Below, in pieces: positions 1 to 8,358 of a stretch of DNA of 64,000 nt. This stretch comes from Pseudomonas muyukensis (GTDB taxonomy: Bacteria; Pseudomonadota; Gammaproteobacteria; Pseudomonadales; Pseudomonadaceae), in the NCBI RefSeq assembly GCF_019139535.1, contig NZ_CP077073.1:4120501-4184500 (forward strand), given 5' to 3'. A model generated the notes under the pieces. The model did not search any database, was not told the origin of the DNA, and saw nothing but the letters and a program-made list of their open reading frames with translations. The translations under genes were made by a program, and so were the position numbers. How positions within the stretch are numbered: position 1 is the first letter of the stretch; each line of letters opens with the position of its first letter.

Positions 1-2
1 TG

Positions 3-272
3 CGCGTGCACGCGCTGGAAAAGGCGGTGGCGTCCAACGAGCGCTCGCTGCTGTCGACGCGCAAGGGCTTCACCCTGGGTGGCACCAGCACCAACTCGGA
101 TGTGCTCAATGCCCAGGAGCTGCTGTTCGTCGCCCGCCACGACCTGTTCGAGGCCAAGCTCAACTACCTGATGGCGCGCCTGCGCCTGGCCTCGACGGTG
201 GGTAGCCTGGGGGATGATGACATCGACCAGATCAACGATTACCTGGGGCCGGAATTGTTGGTGACCAACTAG
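3..272 (+). CDS. TolC-family outer-membrane channel protein, C-terminal fragment
   Basis: Only the last ~89 codons are in the window; the reading frame is open at the left edge. The visible part has the TolC-type C-terminal alpha-barrel pattern: a long amphipathic helix with Arg/Lys-Gly-Phe and Gly-Gly-Thr-Ser turn residues, then Asp-Val-Leu-Asn-Ala-Gln, then a leucine/alanine-rich helix ending in an acidic stretch. TolC-family proteins form the outer-membrane exit duct of type I secretion systems and RND pumps; which partner this one serves cannot be seen. The TAG stop (270-272) lies inside the left end of an inverted-repeat element, so the last codons may have been affected by its insertion. 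Confidence 0.75.
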   Translation, partial: RVHALEKAVASNERSLLSTRKGFTLGGTSTNSDVLNAQELLFVARHDLFEAKLNYLMARLRLASTVGSLGDDDIDQINDYLGPELLVTN

Positions 273-433
273 TGTGGTGTTTTGCAAATACGATCAATAA
301 TTCGCGAGTGATTTTTGTGCCCAAGCAAGGCGTCGCGACGAGTCGTAGCCCAGCTACGGCGAGGAGCGACAACGCAGCATGGGCGCAAAAAGCACCGTGA
401 ATTGTGGTCGTTATTTGTGAAACACCACACTAG
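269..433. mobile_element. MITE-like 165-bp palindromic element
   Basis: The ends are inverted repeats: positions 269-282 (CTAGTGTGGTGTTT) pair perfectly with 420-433, and 20 of the first 22 positions pair. Complementarity continues imperfectly, with a one-base offset, to the centre, where 345-349 (GTAGC) faces 353-357 (GCTAC). CTAG at both edges could be part of the repeat or a duplicated target. There is no coding capacity. This is the architecture of a miniature inverted-repeat transposable element. The parent transposon is not in the window. 434-603 holds only the carboxypeptidase upstream region. Confidence 0.7.
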
Positions 434-603
434 GCTTGTACGAAAAGCCTTGATACGCGTTCATGCTGGGTTGAAGACAGCCTCGCCTGACCTTCCTCAA
501 GACTTTTCATCCACAGCCTGGCCAAGCGTCGCAAGACAGTTGCGCACCCCCACCGCCAAGCGGTGTAGAGTACGCTCACAACAACGCCAACAGGAGGCTG
601 GCA

Positions 604-1752
604 ATGACCGTGACGCGCTCCCCGCTGCACATCGACTGCGATTTCGATTCCGGCAACATCCTGATCAAGGACGCCAGCGACCCTGCGCATGTCCACCTGA
701 ACATCCGCAAGGACAGCCATAGCGACCACTTCCAGTGGTTCCACTTCAAGGCCAGCGGCCTTACCCCGGGCCAGGTCCATCGTTTCAGCCTGGACAACGC
801 CCACCAGTCCTCCTACAAGAACGCCTGGAGCGGTTATCACGCCGTGGCCTCCTACGACCAGCAAACCTGGTTCCGGGTGCCCAGCCAGTTCGACGGCAAG
901 GCCCTGAGCTTTGAACTCAAAGCCGAACAGGCGCAGGCCTGGTTCGCCTACTTCGAGCCCTACCCCCGCGCCCGCCACAACCAGCTGATCGAACGCGCCG
1001 GGCAAATCCCTGGCGTCGAGCTGCTGGCCAGCGGGCGCAGCGTGCAGGGCCGCGACATCCCGCTGCTGCGCGCCGGCGACGGTGCGCCAGGCAAACGCAA
1101 GCTGTGGATCATCGCCCAGCAACACCCCGGCGAGCACATGGCCGAATGGTTCATGGAGGGCGTGATCGACCGCCTGCAGGCCAACGACAACGCTGTTCAG
1201 CAACTGCTGGCCAAGGCCGACCTGTACCTGATCCCCAACATGAACCCGGACGGCGCCTTCCTCGGCCACCTGCGCACCAACTTCAAGGGCAAGGACCTCA
1301 ACCGCGCCTGGCAGGATGCCAGCGTCGAATCGACCCCCGAGGTGTTCTTCGCCCAGAGCCAGATGAAGCTGCATGGCGTCGATGCCTTCGTCGACGCCCA
1401 TGGCGACGAGGAAATCCCCCACGTGTTCACCGCGGCCTGCGAGGGCAACCCGGGTTACACGCCGCGCATTGCCAAGCTCGAAGAGCAGTTTCGCAGCACC
1501 CTGTGCAGCCTGACGCCCGACTTCCAGACCCAGTACGGCTATACCCGCGACGAACCGGGCCAGGCCAACATGACCCTGGCCTGCAACGCCGTTGGCCAGG
1601 CCCATGATTGCCTGTCGCTGACCCTGGAGATGCCGTTCAAGGACCATGACGACGCGCCCAACCCACGCACCGGCTGGTCGGGCGAGCGCTCCAAGGCGCT
1701 GGCCGGGGCGGTGCTGGGAACCCTGCTGAAGATGGTCGACGACTTGCGCTGA
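604..1752 (+). CDS. M14-family zinc carboxypeptidase (cytosolic carboxypeptidase-like)
   Basis: A 382-aa protein with no signal peptide. The N-terminal ~125 residues look like the beta-sandwich domain that precedes the catalytic domain in cytosolic carboxypeptidases. The M14 zinc site follows: His-Pro-Gly-Glu (HxxE) near residue 178 in an Ile-Ala-Gln-Gln-His context, a later DAHGDEE segment with the third zinc ligand, and a catalytic Glu in LTLEMPF near residue 342. Eukaryotic relatives remove C-terminal glutamates; the bacterial substrate is unknown. The start has AACAGGAGG about 5 nt upstream. It stands alone, downstream of the MITE and convergent with the pilus operon. Confidence 0.88.
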   Translation: MTVTRSPLHIDCDFDSGNILIKDASDPAHVHLNIRKDSHSDHFQWFHFKASGLTPGQVHRFSLDNAHQSSYKNAWSGYHAVASYDQQTWFRVPSQFDGKALSFELKAEQAQAWFAYFEPYPRARHNQLIERAGQIPGVELLASGRSVQGRDIPLLRAGDGAPGKRKLWIIAQQHPGEHMAEWFMEGVIDRLQANDNAVQQLLAKADLYLIPNMNPDGAFLGHLRTNFKGKDLNRAWQDASVESTPEVFFAQSQMKLHGVDAFVDAHGDEEIPHVFTAACEGNPGYTPRIAKLEEQFRSTLCSLTPDFQTQYGYTRDEPGQANMTLACNAVGQAHDCLSLTLEMPFKDHDDAPNPRTGWSGERSKALAGAVLGTLLKMVDDLR

Positions 1753-1779
1753 GCGACATGCCCACCTTTGTGGTGTCAC

Positions 1780-2745
1780 TCAAAACTGCACATCCAGGAT
1801 TACGCTGTCGGTATAGCTCGCCGCCGGCGGCGTGGCCTGGTCGGTGTAGACCTTGGCGTTGTAGTTGAACACCTGGCTGCCGGTGCCGGTGCCATTGCCC
1901 GGATTCACATCGGCATCGCTGCTGGCCCGCCGCGCCGCGCCTACCGATCCCCAGCGCACCGCGCCGGCACTCTTGAAGATGTCGTACGCCAGGTAGTTGT
2001 TGGCCCCGGACTTCATCCGCCGCCGCCCGCCCGAGACGTTCTGCCCGTCGTTCAGCCCCACCGTGTAGCTGCTGCCCTTGGTGCACGACAGGCTGACGTT
2101 CTGGTTGACCGCGGCGAACCCGGCCACCACCGGCGCACTGCCAAAGCTGATGTTGGGGGTGGTGATCTGGCAATCGTTGCTCACCGTCAGGCTGACATTG
2201 AGGGTCTTGCTGCCACTGCCGATGTCGCGGCCCAGGCAGATACTGCCGATGCCGATGCCGGAGCAGTAGTTCCAGCTCCAGGCCACGGTCAGGGTCTCCT
2301 GGTACAACCCGGCGGCGACGTTGCTGCCGACCTGGGTGCGCAGGTAGATCGGCACGGCCTTGGGTGTCGGCCCGTTGAGCAGCCCCAGCAGGTCGATGAT
2401 GCCATTGCGGGCAAAGTCGAAGGCCACGCCGCGGGTGATCGGGTAGTTGACGCTGTTGTCGGCGTACAAGGTGTAGTTGATGACATCGCCGGTCGGGCCG
2501 ACCAGGCCGCCGGAGGCCGGGGTGATGGTGGCGTAGAAGTGGTCGTTGCTGGTCAGCAGGCTGAGCAGCGAGCCGGTGCACTGCAAGCCCGAGTTGCTGC
2601 TCGAGGCGGTCTGCACGGTGGTGCGCACCAGCGTCGAGTTGAGCGTGCCGAACGCCGCCGGCGTGGTCGCCACCGACGAACACAGCGCCCAGGCCTGGCC
2701 GGGCAGCAGGAGCACGGCCAGCAGACAGCGGCGCAACCCGTTCAC
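1780..2745 (-). CDS. Two-domain spore coat U pilus tip protein (CsuE/CupE6-like)
   Basis: A 321-aa protein, last gene of the pilus operon. The GTG start overlaps the usher stop as GTGA, indicating translational coupling. A short hydrophobic leader ending at Ala-Trp-Ala is followed by two spore-coat-U (SCPU) domains, roughly residues 25-165 and 170-321; each has the family's Cys pair and a C-terminal hydrophobic donor-strand-like ending. The second domain ends in Val-Ile-Leu-Asp-Val-Gln-Phe, the terminal beta strand. Last position and double domain match the tip adhesin CsuE of archaic chaperone-usher pili. The reading frame stays open far upstream inside the usher, but that part is low-complexity antisense-like sequence and is not the gene. 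Confidence 0.88.
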   Translation of the reverse strand: MNGLRRCLLAVLLLPGQAWALCSSVATTPAAFGTLNSTLVRTTVQTASSSNSGLQCTGSLLSLLTSNDHFYATITPASGGLVGPTGDVINYTLYADNSVNYPITRGVAFDFARNGIIDLLGLLNGPTPKAVPIYLRTQVGSNVAAGLYQETLTVAWSWNYCSGIGIGSICLGRDIGSGSKTLNVSLTVSNDCQITTPNISFGSAPVVAGFAAVNQNVSLSCTKGSSYTVGLNDGQNVSGGRRRMKSGANNYLAYDIFKSAGAVRWGSVGAARRASSDADVNPGNGTGTGSQVFNYNAKVYTDQATPPAASYTDSVILDVQF

Positions 2746-5084
2746 TGGCACACCAACGGGCCGATCAAGGGGATCGGCCCCTGCCCTTCGGGCAGGTCGA
2801 ACGCCACCTGGCAGTGCCCGCCGTCGGCCTTGTCCACTTGCAGGCGGTTGTGCGCAGCGAGGTTCTCCAGGTACACCAGGCCATCCCAGCCCACCACCGC
2901 TTCGCCGCCGCTTTCCTGGTGCAGCACACGGCTGCCCAACTTGAGTTCCTGCTGCTGGCCGTCGACCAGCACCAGGCTTGCCGCCAGCACCCGCCTGAGC
3001 GGGAACTCCAGCAGGTAGCCGCTGCCCCGGCGCACGGCCACGCGCTGCTCCACCTGCGGCGCGAGGATATCGGCCGGCAGCTCCATCGGGTCGATCTCGT
3101 ACTTGCCCCGGTAATAGCCACTGCTGTACGGCACCAGCAAATGGCCGTTGCGGTCGGTCCGGCCGATCTGCTGGTTCTCGTAGCGCACCGGCACATCGGC
3201 ATAGCCATTGGTGCTGACCACCACGAAGGCATCGTCGATGCGGTTGGCGGCGAACAGCCCGGCGTCCATCAGCACCAGCGAGCCGCTGGCATCGGCCCAG
3301 CGGGTCATCTCGCCGCTGCTGCCATACAGCCCAGCCTGCAACTGCACCGATTGCAGGCGCCAGGTCAGGTCGGCCTGGCGGTAGTCCTGGGTGTTGCCGC
3401 CGGTGGCATAGCCGAGGTTGTAGCCGACCCCGCCGCCCACCGGCACCGCCTGGCTGTAGTTGACCCGCTGCAGGTCCTGGCCGTCCTTGCTGCGCTCGGC
3501 GCTGAAGGCCAGGGTGCCGCGCAGGTCGAACGGGATCACCAGCTGCGCCTGCACCGCCCATTGGCTGTCGCCGACTTCCCGGTTGGCCGACAGGTACAGG
3601 CTGCTGCTGCCCCACAACGGCTTGCTCCAGCTGAGGTTGAGCAGCCGCGTGCGCGTGCCGTCGCCGGCACGCACATCGAAATAACCGGCACCGAGGCTGC
3701 CGTAGCGGTCGAGGTTGAGGCTCAGGGTGGCCTGCTCGCTGCGCCGGCTCAGGCGGGTGAAGGGGTTGTCCACCAACGACAGGTCGGCATAGTCGCCGTG
3801 GCGCTCGATACGCTGGTAGTTGAAGCCGATGTGCCGGCTGTTGTACTGGTAGCCCAGCGCCACCTGCTGGCCGCTGTCGCCGTCGAAGCGGCTCTGCGCC
3901 AGCGCCGCGTTGAGCACGCCATAGGTGCCCAGGCGCAGGTTGCCGCCCAGGCCGCCGAGCTGCATCGACTCGGCGGTCTCGGCGTGGGTCTCGAGGGTGA
4001 AGGAGTCGGACACGCCATGGCGCAGGCTGGCCGTGGCCACCCCCGGGCCATAGGCGAAGTCGCGCACGGCGTAGTCGCGGCGCAGGCTGCCGGCGGCCAC
4101 CGAAAAGTCCGACAGGCCCTTGGCCAACAGGCTGCTGGTGACATAGAACGGCAAGGTGGTCGAAACCTGGCGGCCAAGGGCGTCGGTGGTCACCACCACC
4201 GCCTCGCCGGCACCGTTGATGAACGGCACGTTGGTCAGGGTGTAGGGGCCGGGCTGCAGCTCGGTGCTGCTGCTTTTGTAGCCATTGATGAACAGGTCCA
4301 GCGAGGTCGGCACCGCCGCCTCGCCGGCGAACGCCGGCAGCGGGTAGGTGACCAGGTCCGGCCGCGCGCCGAAGTCGCGCGACAGCTGCAGGCCGCCCAT
4401 GCGCACCGAGGTGGTCCATGGCAGCGCGCCGCTGACCAGGTCGCCGACCTCGTAGGTCAGCAGGCGCTGCTCGTCGGTCTGGCGAAAGGTCGTGTCATAG
4501 CGCAGGAAGCCCTGGCGGGTCTGGCTCTGCGCGCCATTGAACGACTGGCGCCATTGGCCGGTGGTGGAAAAGGTGCCCCAGTCGTCGAACAGGCGCAGTT
4601 CGTTCCAGGCTGCCAGGTAGGTACCGCCCTCGTCGGTGTCGTTGAGGTAGGCGTCATAGTTGAGCAAGGCACCGAAGCTGGTGCGCGCCGCACTGGCCGG
4701 ATACAGGTTGCGATCGCCCACGCGCTGGTCGGGCAGCCAGGCCGGTGGCACTTGCAGGAGCAGGCGCTGGTTCTGGCTGTCGTAGTCGCTGTGCAGGCCT
4801 GGGATATCCTCCAGCGCCAGCTCGCCCTGGGGATCGCCCGGCAGCGTCACGCCCGCCGCGCGCAGCACGTCGCTGCCCAGGTACAGGCGCCCGGCGCGCT
4901 GCTGCACCGGCACCAGCTCAGCCTTGGCCACCTGGTTCACCAGCAGGTCGAGGTACAGCGTGGCATCGGCAACCACCGCACTTTCCGAAGGCGGTGGCGG
5001 CAGCGCGTCGGCCACACCGCTGCCGGGCCCCAGCACCGCCAGGCCCAGCCACAACCGGTGCGTCGCCACCCGCACCCAGCTCAC
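2742..5084 (-). CDS. Archaic chaperone-usher pathway outer-membrane usher (CsuD-like)
   Basis: A 780-aa usher. The N-terminal hydrophobic segment is followed by a periplasmic N-domain (residues ~30-130, with LYLDLLVNQ and LYLGSDVL motifs), then the beta-barrel with plug (pattern of LFINGYKSSS, GPYTLTNVPF), and C-terminal domains ending in a Cys pair (GHC and the final VCQ). The length fits the compact ushers of the archaic (sigma) clade. Ushers accept chaperone-pilin complexes and polymerise them through the outer membrane. The GTG start with a weak GGA-type ribosome site lies 59 nt after the chaperone stop; the ATG slightly upstream is out of frame. The stop overlaps the tip gene's start. 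Confidence 0.92.
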   Translation of the reverse strand: MSWVRVATHRLWLGLAVLGPGSGVADALPPPPSESAVVADATLYLDLLVNQVAKAELVPVQQRAGRLYLGSDVLRAAGVTLPGDPQGELALEDIPGLHSDYDSQNQRLLLQVPPAWLPDQRVGDRNLYPASAARTSFGALLNYDAYLNDTDEGGTYLAAWNELRLFDDWGTFSTTGQWRQSFNGAQSQTRQGFLRYDTTFRQTDEQRLLTYEVGDLVSGALPWTTSVRMGGLQLSRDFGARPDLVTYPLPAFAGEAAVPTSLDLFINGYKSSSTELQPGPYTLTNVPFINGAGEAVVVTTDALGRQVSTTLPFYVTSSLLAKGLSDFSVAAGSLRRDYAVRDFAYGPGVATASLRHGVSDSFTLETHAETAESMQLGGLGGNLRLGTYGVLNAALAQSRFDGDSGQQVALGYQYNSRHIGFNYQRIERHGDYADLSLVDNPFTRLSRRSEQATLSLNLDRYGSLGAGYFDVRAGDGTRTRLLNLSWSKPLWGSSSLYLSANREVGDSQWAVQAQLVIPFDLRGTLAFSAERSKDGQDLQRVNYSQAVPVGGGVGYNLGYATGGNTQDYRQADLTWRLQSVQLQAGLYGSSGEMTRWADASGSLVLMDAGLFAANRIDDAFVVVSTNGYADVPVRYENQQIGRTDRNGHLLVPYSSGYYRGKYEIDPMELPADILAPQVEQRVAVRRGSGYLLEFPLRRVLAASLVLVDGQQQELKLGSRVLHQESGGEAVVGWDGLVYLENLAAHNRLQVDKADGGHCQVAFDLPEGQGPIPLIGPLVCQ

Positions 5085-5143
5085 ACACGATTTCCAACCA
5101 TGGGCGGGTCCTCCCTGGCCCCTGCGACAGCCTCACACCTGGG

Positions 5144-5920
5144 TTACTGGCCTTGCCTGATGGCCTGCGCCACCTCCTGGCCGTTGATCCGGCCCTTGAG
5201 CACGCTGGCCGCCCCCGGGGCGACCGGCACCGGCCAACGCATGCTGGCGCCAGGCAGCACATAGCCAAGCAACCCCTCGACCAGGGGCTTGTCCTGGCCG
5301 GCCTGTTGCAGCACCACATCGGTCAGCCGCGCATGCACCGGCCCGGTGTTGCGCAACTCGACATAGGGCTTGCCCTGTACCGTCACCGCGCGCCAGCTCA
5401 GTTGCGGCTTGCCGACCCCTTCGGCGCTGCGCTTGCCCTCTGGATCAGGCTTGCCCCACAGCCCTTCGCCATAGACGAACAGCGGCACCGAGTAGCGCAT
5501 CTGCAGGCGGATCGCCGCCTTGGGCCCCTCGCTGGCGGCGTCGGCCGGCAACGGCGACGGGATCTCGTCGATGATGATGCGATAGGCCAGCTCCTGACCG
5601 GCCGGCGAGCTGGCGGTACGGGTCAGGCGGATCAGCTGCTTCTGGCCCGGCGCGATCGTGGCCACCGGCGGGCTGCCGATGATGTCGCGCTGGGCCTGGA
5701 ACTGCTCCTGGTACTCGCCCTGGCGCCAGGCGAACACCCGCACCTGCAGGCTGGCCGGCGCCGAGCCGCGGTTCTCCAGCCACAACGCACCGGCTTTCTG
5801 ATCGGCCTCCAGCACCGGGTCGATCGGCCAGATCAGCACCGATGTGGCGGCGAAGGCCGGCGCGCTGGCCAGCCACAACACCCCGATGATTCCTCGCGCC
5901 CACTTCGCGCCTGCCCCCAT
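5144..5920 (-). CDS. Periplasmic pilus assembly chaperone (PapD/CsuC-like)
   Basis: A 258-aa protein with a signal peptide ending at Ala-Phe-Ala-Ala, then a PapD-type N-terminal Ig-like domain. The family's donor-strand G1 region is seen in YSVPLFV, and the alternating-hydrophobic edge and LENRGSAPASLQVRVF segment are typical. The C-terminal domain contains VELRNTGPVHARL. ATG at 5920 was chosen because AAGGAG lies just upstream and a signal peptide follows; the frame extends further upstream only as antisense-like residues. It lies between the pilins and the usher, as in csu and cupE operons. Confidence 0.92.
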   Translation of the reverse strand: MGAGAKWARGIIGVLWLASAPAFAATSVLIWPIDPVLEADQKAGALWLENRGSAPASLQVRVFAWRQGEYQEQFQAQRDIIGSPPVATIAPGQKQLIRLTRTASSPAGQELAYRIIIDEIPSPLPADAASEGPKAAIRLQMRYSVPLFVYGEGLWGKPDPEGKRSAEGVGKPQLSWRAVTVQGKPYVELRNTGPVHARLTDVVLQQAGQDKPLVEGLLGYVLPGASMRWPVPVAPGAASVLKGRINGQEVAQAIRQGQ

Positions 5921-5958
5921 GCCTCTCTCCTTGCTGGTTCTTGTGGTTGCCGGCGGCT

Positions 5959-6453
5959 TCACCAGCTCACCGTCACTTGCACCACATCGGTATAGGTCCC
6001 GGCCGGCAGGGTGCCGGTCAGGGTGGTGCGTCCATAGACCGGCAGCTTGATCGCCGTCGGATCGCTGTAGCTCAGCGCCACGCTGCTGCCGATGCCCAGG
6101 CTCTGGCTGAACGCGGCGTCGCGAAACAACTGGTAGGCCAGCAGCTGGGTGCCGCCCGTGCGTTTCAGGTTGCGCGTGCCGGCGGCGCTGTTCTGGCCGC
6201 CGTCCAGGCTCATGCTCAGGGCCACGCCGGGGGTGCACTGGAAGGTCACCGTGGTGCCGCCGAGGGCGCTGCTCAAGGTGGCGGTGGACAGCGCCGAGCG
6301 GGTGCCGAAATCGAGCACGCCGTAGGCCGTCACGCCGCCCACCACCAGGCAGCCGGCGGCGATCTGCGCGCTCACCTGGAAGGTGCTGCTGGTGGCCGCC
6401 TGGGTGCCCTGCGCCAGCGCCAGGCACAGGCCAAGCGCCAGCAGCCGCGCCAT
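5959..6453 (-). CDS. Spore coat U domain pilin subunit (fourth small pilin)
   Basis: A 164-aa secreted protein. A signal peptide (cleavage near Ala-Ala-Thr) is followed by one SCPU domain with the first Cys in AAGCLV, the second in TFQCTPG, a VLDFGTRS motif and the C-terminal VQVTVSW strand. Fourth in the operon, 5 nt after the major-pilin-like gene and 38 nt before the chaperone. By position it corresponds to CsuB/CupE3-type minor subunits. The ribosome site is weak, which suggests coupling to the upstream gene. Confidence 0.88.
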   Translation of the reverse strand: MARLLALGLCLALAQGTQAATSSTFQVSAQIAAGCLVVGGVTAYGVLDFGTRSALSTATLSSALGGTTVTFQCTPGVALSMSLDGGQNSAAGTRNLKRTGGTQLLAYQLFRDAAFSQSLGIGSSVALSYSDPTAIKLPVYGRTTLTGTLPAGTYTDVVQVTVSW

Positions 6454-6458
6454 GCGCT

Positions 6459-6992
6459 TCAGAAGCTCAGCTCGACCGCCACCGTGTCGGTGTACACCCC
6501 GGCCGGCAAGCCGGCCTTGCCGCGCGCCTGGCCGTACAGGTTGACGGTCTGCGCAACGCCAGTACTGGTCGGCAGGGTGATGATGCCGTCGACGGCCAGC
6601 AACTGCGTGTGCCCGGCGTCGGTGTAGAAGTCGTAGGGCACGAAGTTGCCGGCACCATCGGCCAGGGCCCGGGTGCCACCGGCGGACTGACCGTCGTGGA
6701 TGCCCGCGCCGACCTTGATCGCCGGTACCGTGCCCGCCGAGCAGAGGATGCTCATGGCCCCGCCGCCACCGCCCAGCACCTGGCCGTTGGCGGTGGTGAA
6801 CAGCGAGTCCTGGGTGCCGAAGTTGAGGCTACCGAAGTTCAGCCCCGAGGTGCCGCCGGTGCCATTGACCTGGCAAGCGGCGGTCAAGGTCAGGGTCGAG
6901 CTGATGGTGCCGGTCACGGTGGCGGCCTGGGCCTGGGCCGCCAGGGCGAGGCCAAGGCCGGCGAGGATGCAGCGGGTGATAGCGGTGGGCAT
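6459..6992 (-). CDS. Spore coat U major-pilin-like subunit (CsuA/B or CupE1-like)
   Basis: A 177-aa SCPU protein. The signal peptide ends at Ala-Gln-Ala-Ala, followed by TVTGTISSTLTLTAACQVNG, which resembles the mature N-terminus and donor strand of CsuA/B; LNFGSLNFGTQ and the C-terminal VAVELSF strand are present. It carries an unusual Gly-rich stretch (LGGGGGAMS) not seen in its three siblings. ATG at 6992 has AAGGAGA 6-7 nt upstream, the best ribosome site among the pilins. That fits the high expression expected of a shaft subunit, although it is third rather than first in the operon. Confidence 0.86.
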   Translation of the reverse strand: MPTAITRCILAGLGLALAAQAQAATVTGTISSTLTLTAACQVNGTGGTSGLNFGSLNFGTQDSLFTTANGQVLGGGGGAMSILCSAGTVPAIKVGAGIHDGQSAGGTRALADGAGNFVPYDFYTDAGHTQLLAVDGIITLPTSTGVAQTVNLYGQARGKAGLPAGVYTDTVAVELSF

Positions 6993-7009
6993 CGGAATCT
7001 CCTTGCGTG

Positions 7010-7555
7010 TTACCAGTCCAGGGTCACCCTGAGGGTGTCGCGATACAGCCCGGCGGGCAGCGCGCGCGGCTGCGCGATGACCACGCCGTAGATGGGCACA
7101 GGTACTTGCTGGGTGCTGCTGATGGTGAAGGTTCGCGCCTGGCCGATGCCGTAGCGGCTGTTGCCGCCTGGGTCGATGGCCAGCTGGTAGGGAATCAGTT
7201 CGCGGCCGTTGCTCAGCCGGCGCACGCCGTCGCCGCCATTGAGGCCGCCATTGATGCGCACGCTGAAAGCGCGCACCTGGGGCGTGCAACTGATCTGCAG
7301 GCTGCCCTCGCCGCCCGCCTCGTCGACCCGGCTGGTCAAGGGCCGGTCCCAGGTCGGGCCGCGGGCGCCGAAGTCGAGCAGCCCAGGGTTGCCCAGCGAA
7401 GCCGGCTGCTGCGGGTCGCTGCTGATCTGGCAGGCGGCACTGATCACCAGCCGCGCCTGGATGAAGCCGGTGCTGCTGCCATGGGCCACGCCGCCGGGCA
7501 ACAACAACGGGCCGAGGGTGAGCAACAGCAGTGAAGTGCGGTGCAGCGCGTCCAT
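7010..7555 (-). CDS. Spore coat U domain pilin subunit (second small pilin)
   Basis: A 181-aa secreted SCPU protein. A leucine-rich signal peptide is followed by the first Cys in ISAACQIS, LLDFGARGP, the second Cys in ISCTPQ, and the terminal LRVTLDW strand. ATG at 7555 has GTAGGAGGAGG upstream, a very strong ribosome site. It lies 15 nt after the first pilin gene and 17 nt before the major-pilin-like gene. Function within the fibre is inferred from family and position only. Confidence 0.87.
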   Translation of the reverse strand: MDALHRTSLLLLTLGPLLLPGGVAHGSSTGFIQARLVISAACQISSDPQQPASLGNPGLLDFGARGPTWDRPLTSRVDEAGGEGSLQISCTPQVRAFSVRINGGLNGGDGVRRLSNGRELIPYQLAIDPGGNSRYGIGQARTFTISSTQQVPVPIYGVVIAQPRALPAGLYRDTLRVTLDW

Positions 7556-7570
7556 GGGCGGTGCCTCCTC

Positions 7571-8098
7571 CTACCAGGTGACCGTGACTTTGAGCAGGTC
7601 GGCGTACAGCCCGGCGCGCGGGACCCAGGCCAGCTTGTCGATCCTGGCGTACAGCGGCAGTTCCACCACGCCGCTGTCCGGGACCCGCGCCGCTTGTGCG
7701 ACATTCACCGCCAGCGGCTGGCGCCAGCTGGGGTCAGCGTACAGGCGGTACGGGATCGGCCGGGATCGGGCGTCGCTGCTGGCCAGGTAGCGCAGCTCGC
7801 CGACACCGCCGTGCTGGCCGCCGTCGACGCGCACCTGGTACGGGGTGTCGGGGTTGCATTCCAGGCGTGGCGGACGCTGGCTGAGCAGCACGCCGCTCAA
7901 GGGCGCATCGGCGCCATCGAGGCGCGGCGCGGCCCCCAGGTCGACGACACCCAGGGCCTGGGCACCGGCATCGCGTTGCTGGCCGACCAGCATGCAGCCA
8001 CGCTGCACCAACACCTGGACCTCGACGAGAAAGTCTGCGGCCAGGGCACTGGAGCAGGCACACAGGGCCAGCAGCACGGCGACTACGCGTTCCAACAC
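7571..8098 (-). CDS. Spore coat U domain pilin subunit (first small pilin)
   Basis: A 175-aa protein with a short signal peptide (cleavage after Ala-Leu-Ala-Ala). The SCPU domain has Cys in RGCML and LECNP, VVDLGAAP replacing the usual LDFG, and the terminal LKVTVTW strand. It is the most divergent of the four small pilins. The start is GTG with AAGGAA upstream. As first gene of the operon it faces the bacteriophytochrome gene across ~260 bp. A minor or accessory pilin is likely; it has no obvious counterpart in the six-gene csu and cupE layouts. Confidence 0.82.
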   Translation of the reverse strand: MLERVVAVLLALCACSSALAADFLVEVQVLVQRGCMLVGQQRDAGAQALGVVDLGAAPRLDGADAPLSGVLLSQRPPRLECNPDTPYQVRVDGGQHGGVGELRYLASSDARSRPIPYRLYADPSWRQPLAVNVAQAARVPDSGVVELPLYARIDKLAWVPRAGLYADLLKVTVTW

Positions 8099-8358
8099 CA
8101 GCGGGTTCCTTGTCTGGAGGGCTTGAGCTTGAGCGTAGCAGCGCGATTGGCTGACGAACGCGCAGCCCTACCCTTCTTTGGCATTAATGAAAATGGCGAG
8201 TGCTGCGCCAGCCAGGCTGGCGCCTACCGACCACAGGGTTCAACGAAACCTCTGCGCCGATCGCCCCTCCAACACCCAGACACCGGCAAAACGACCGGCC
8301 TTCTGATACCGTGCATGGCAAGCTGCAACCCGTGCCCAGGCCTGACAGGAGTTTTCCC
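8099..8358. promoter_or_regulatory. Divergent intergenic region between pilus operon and phytochrome operon
   Basis: This 260-bp gap must hold the promoters of both operons. It contains an 8-bp inverted repeat with a 3-nt loop (8205-8212 GCGCCAGC against 8216-8223), possibly an operator or a hairpin in the bphP leader, and an AT-richer patch near 8178-8195 (TTTGGCATTAATGAAAAT). No convincing sigma-70 or sigma-54 promoter could be assigned by eye. Confidence 0.5.

Noticed and set aside
2746..4419. Upstream continuation of the tip-pilin frame into the usher gene
   Set aside because: The sequence before the GTG at 2745 is out-of-frame usher translation; the signal peptide begins only after the GTG.
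2814..5264. An 816-residue open frame on plus opposite the usher
   Set aside because: Antisense of the usher gene with biased composition; the usher has all family motifs.
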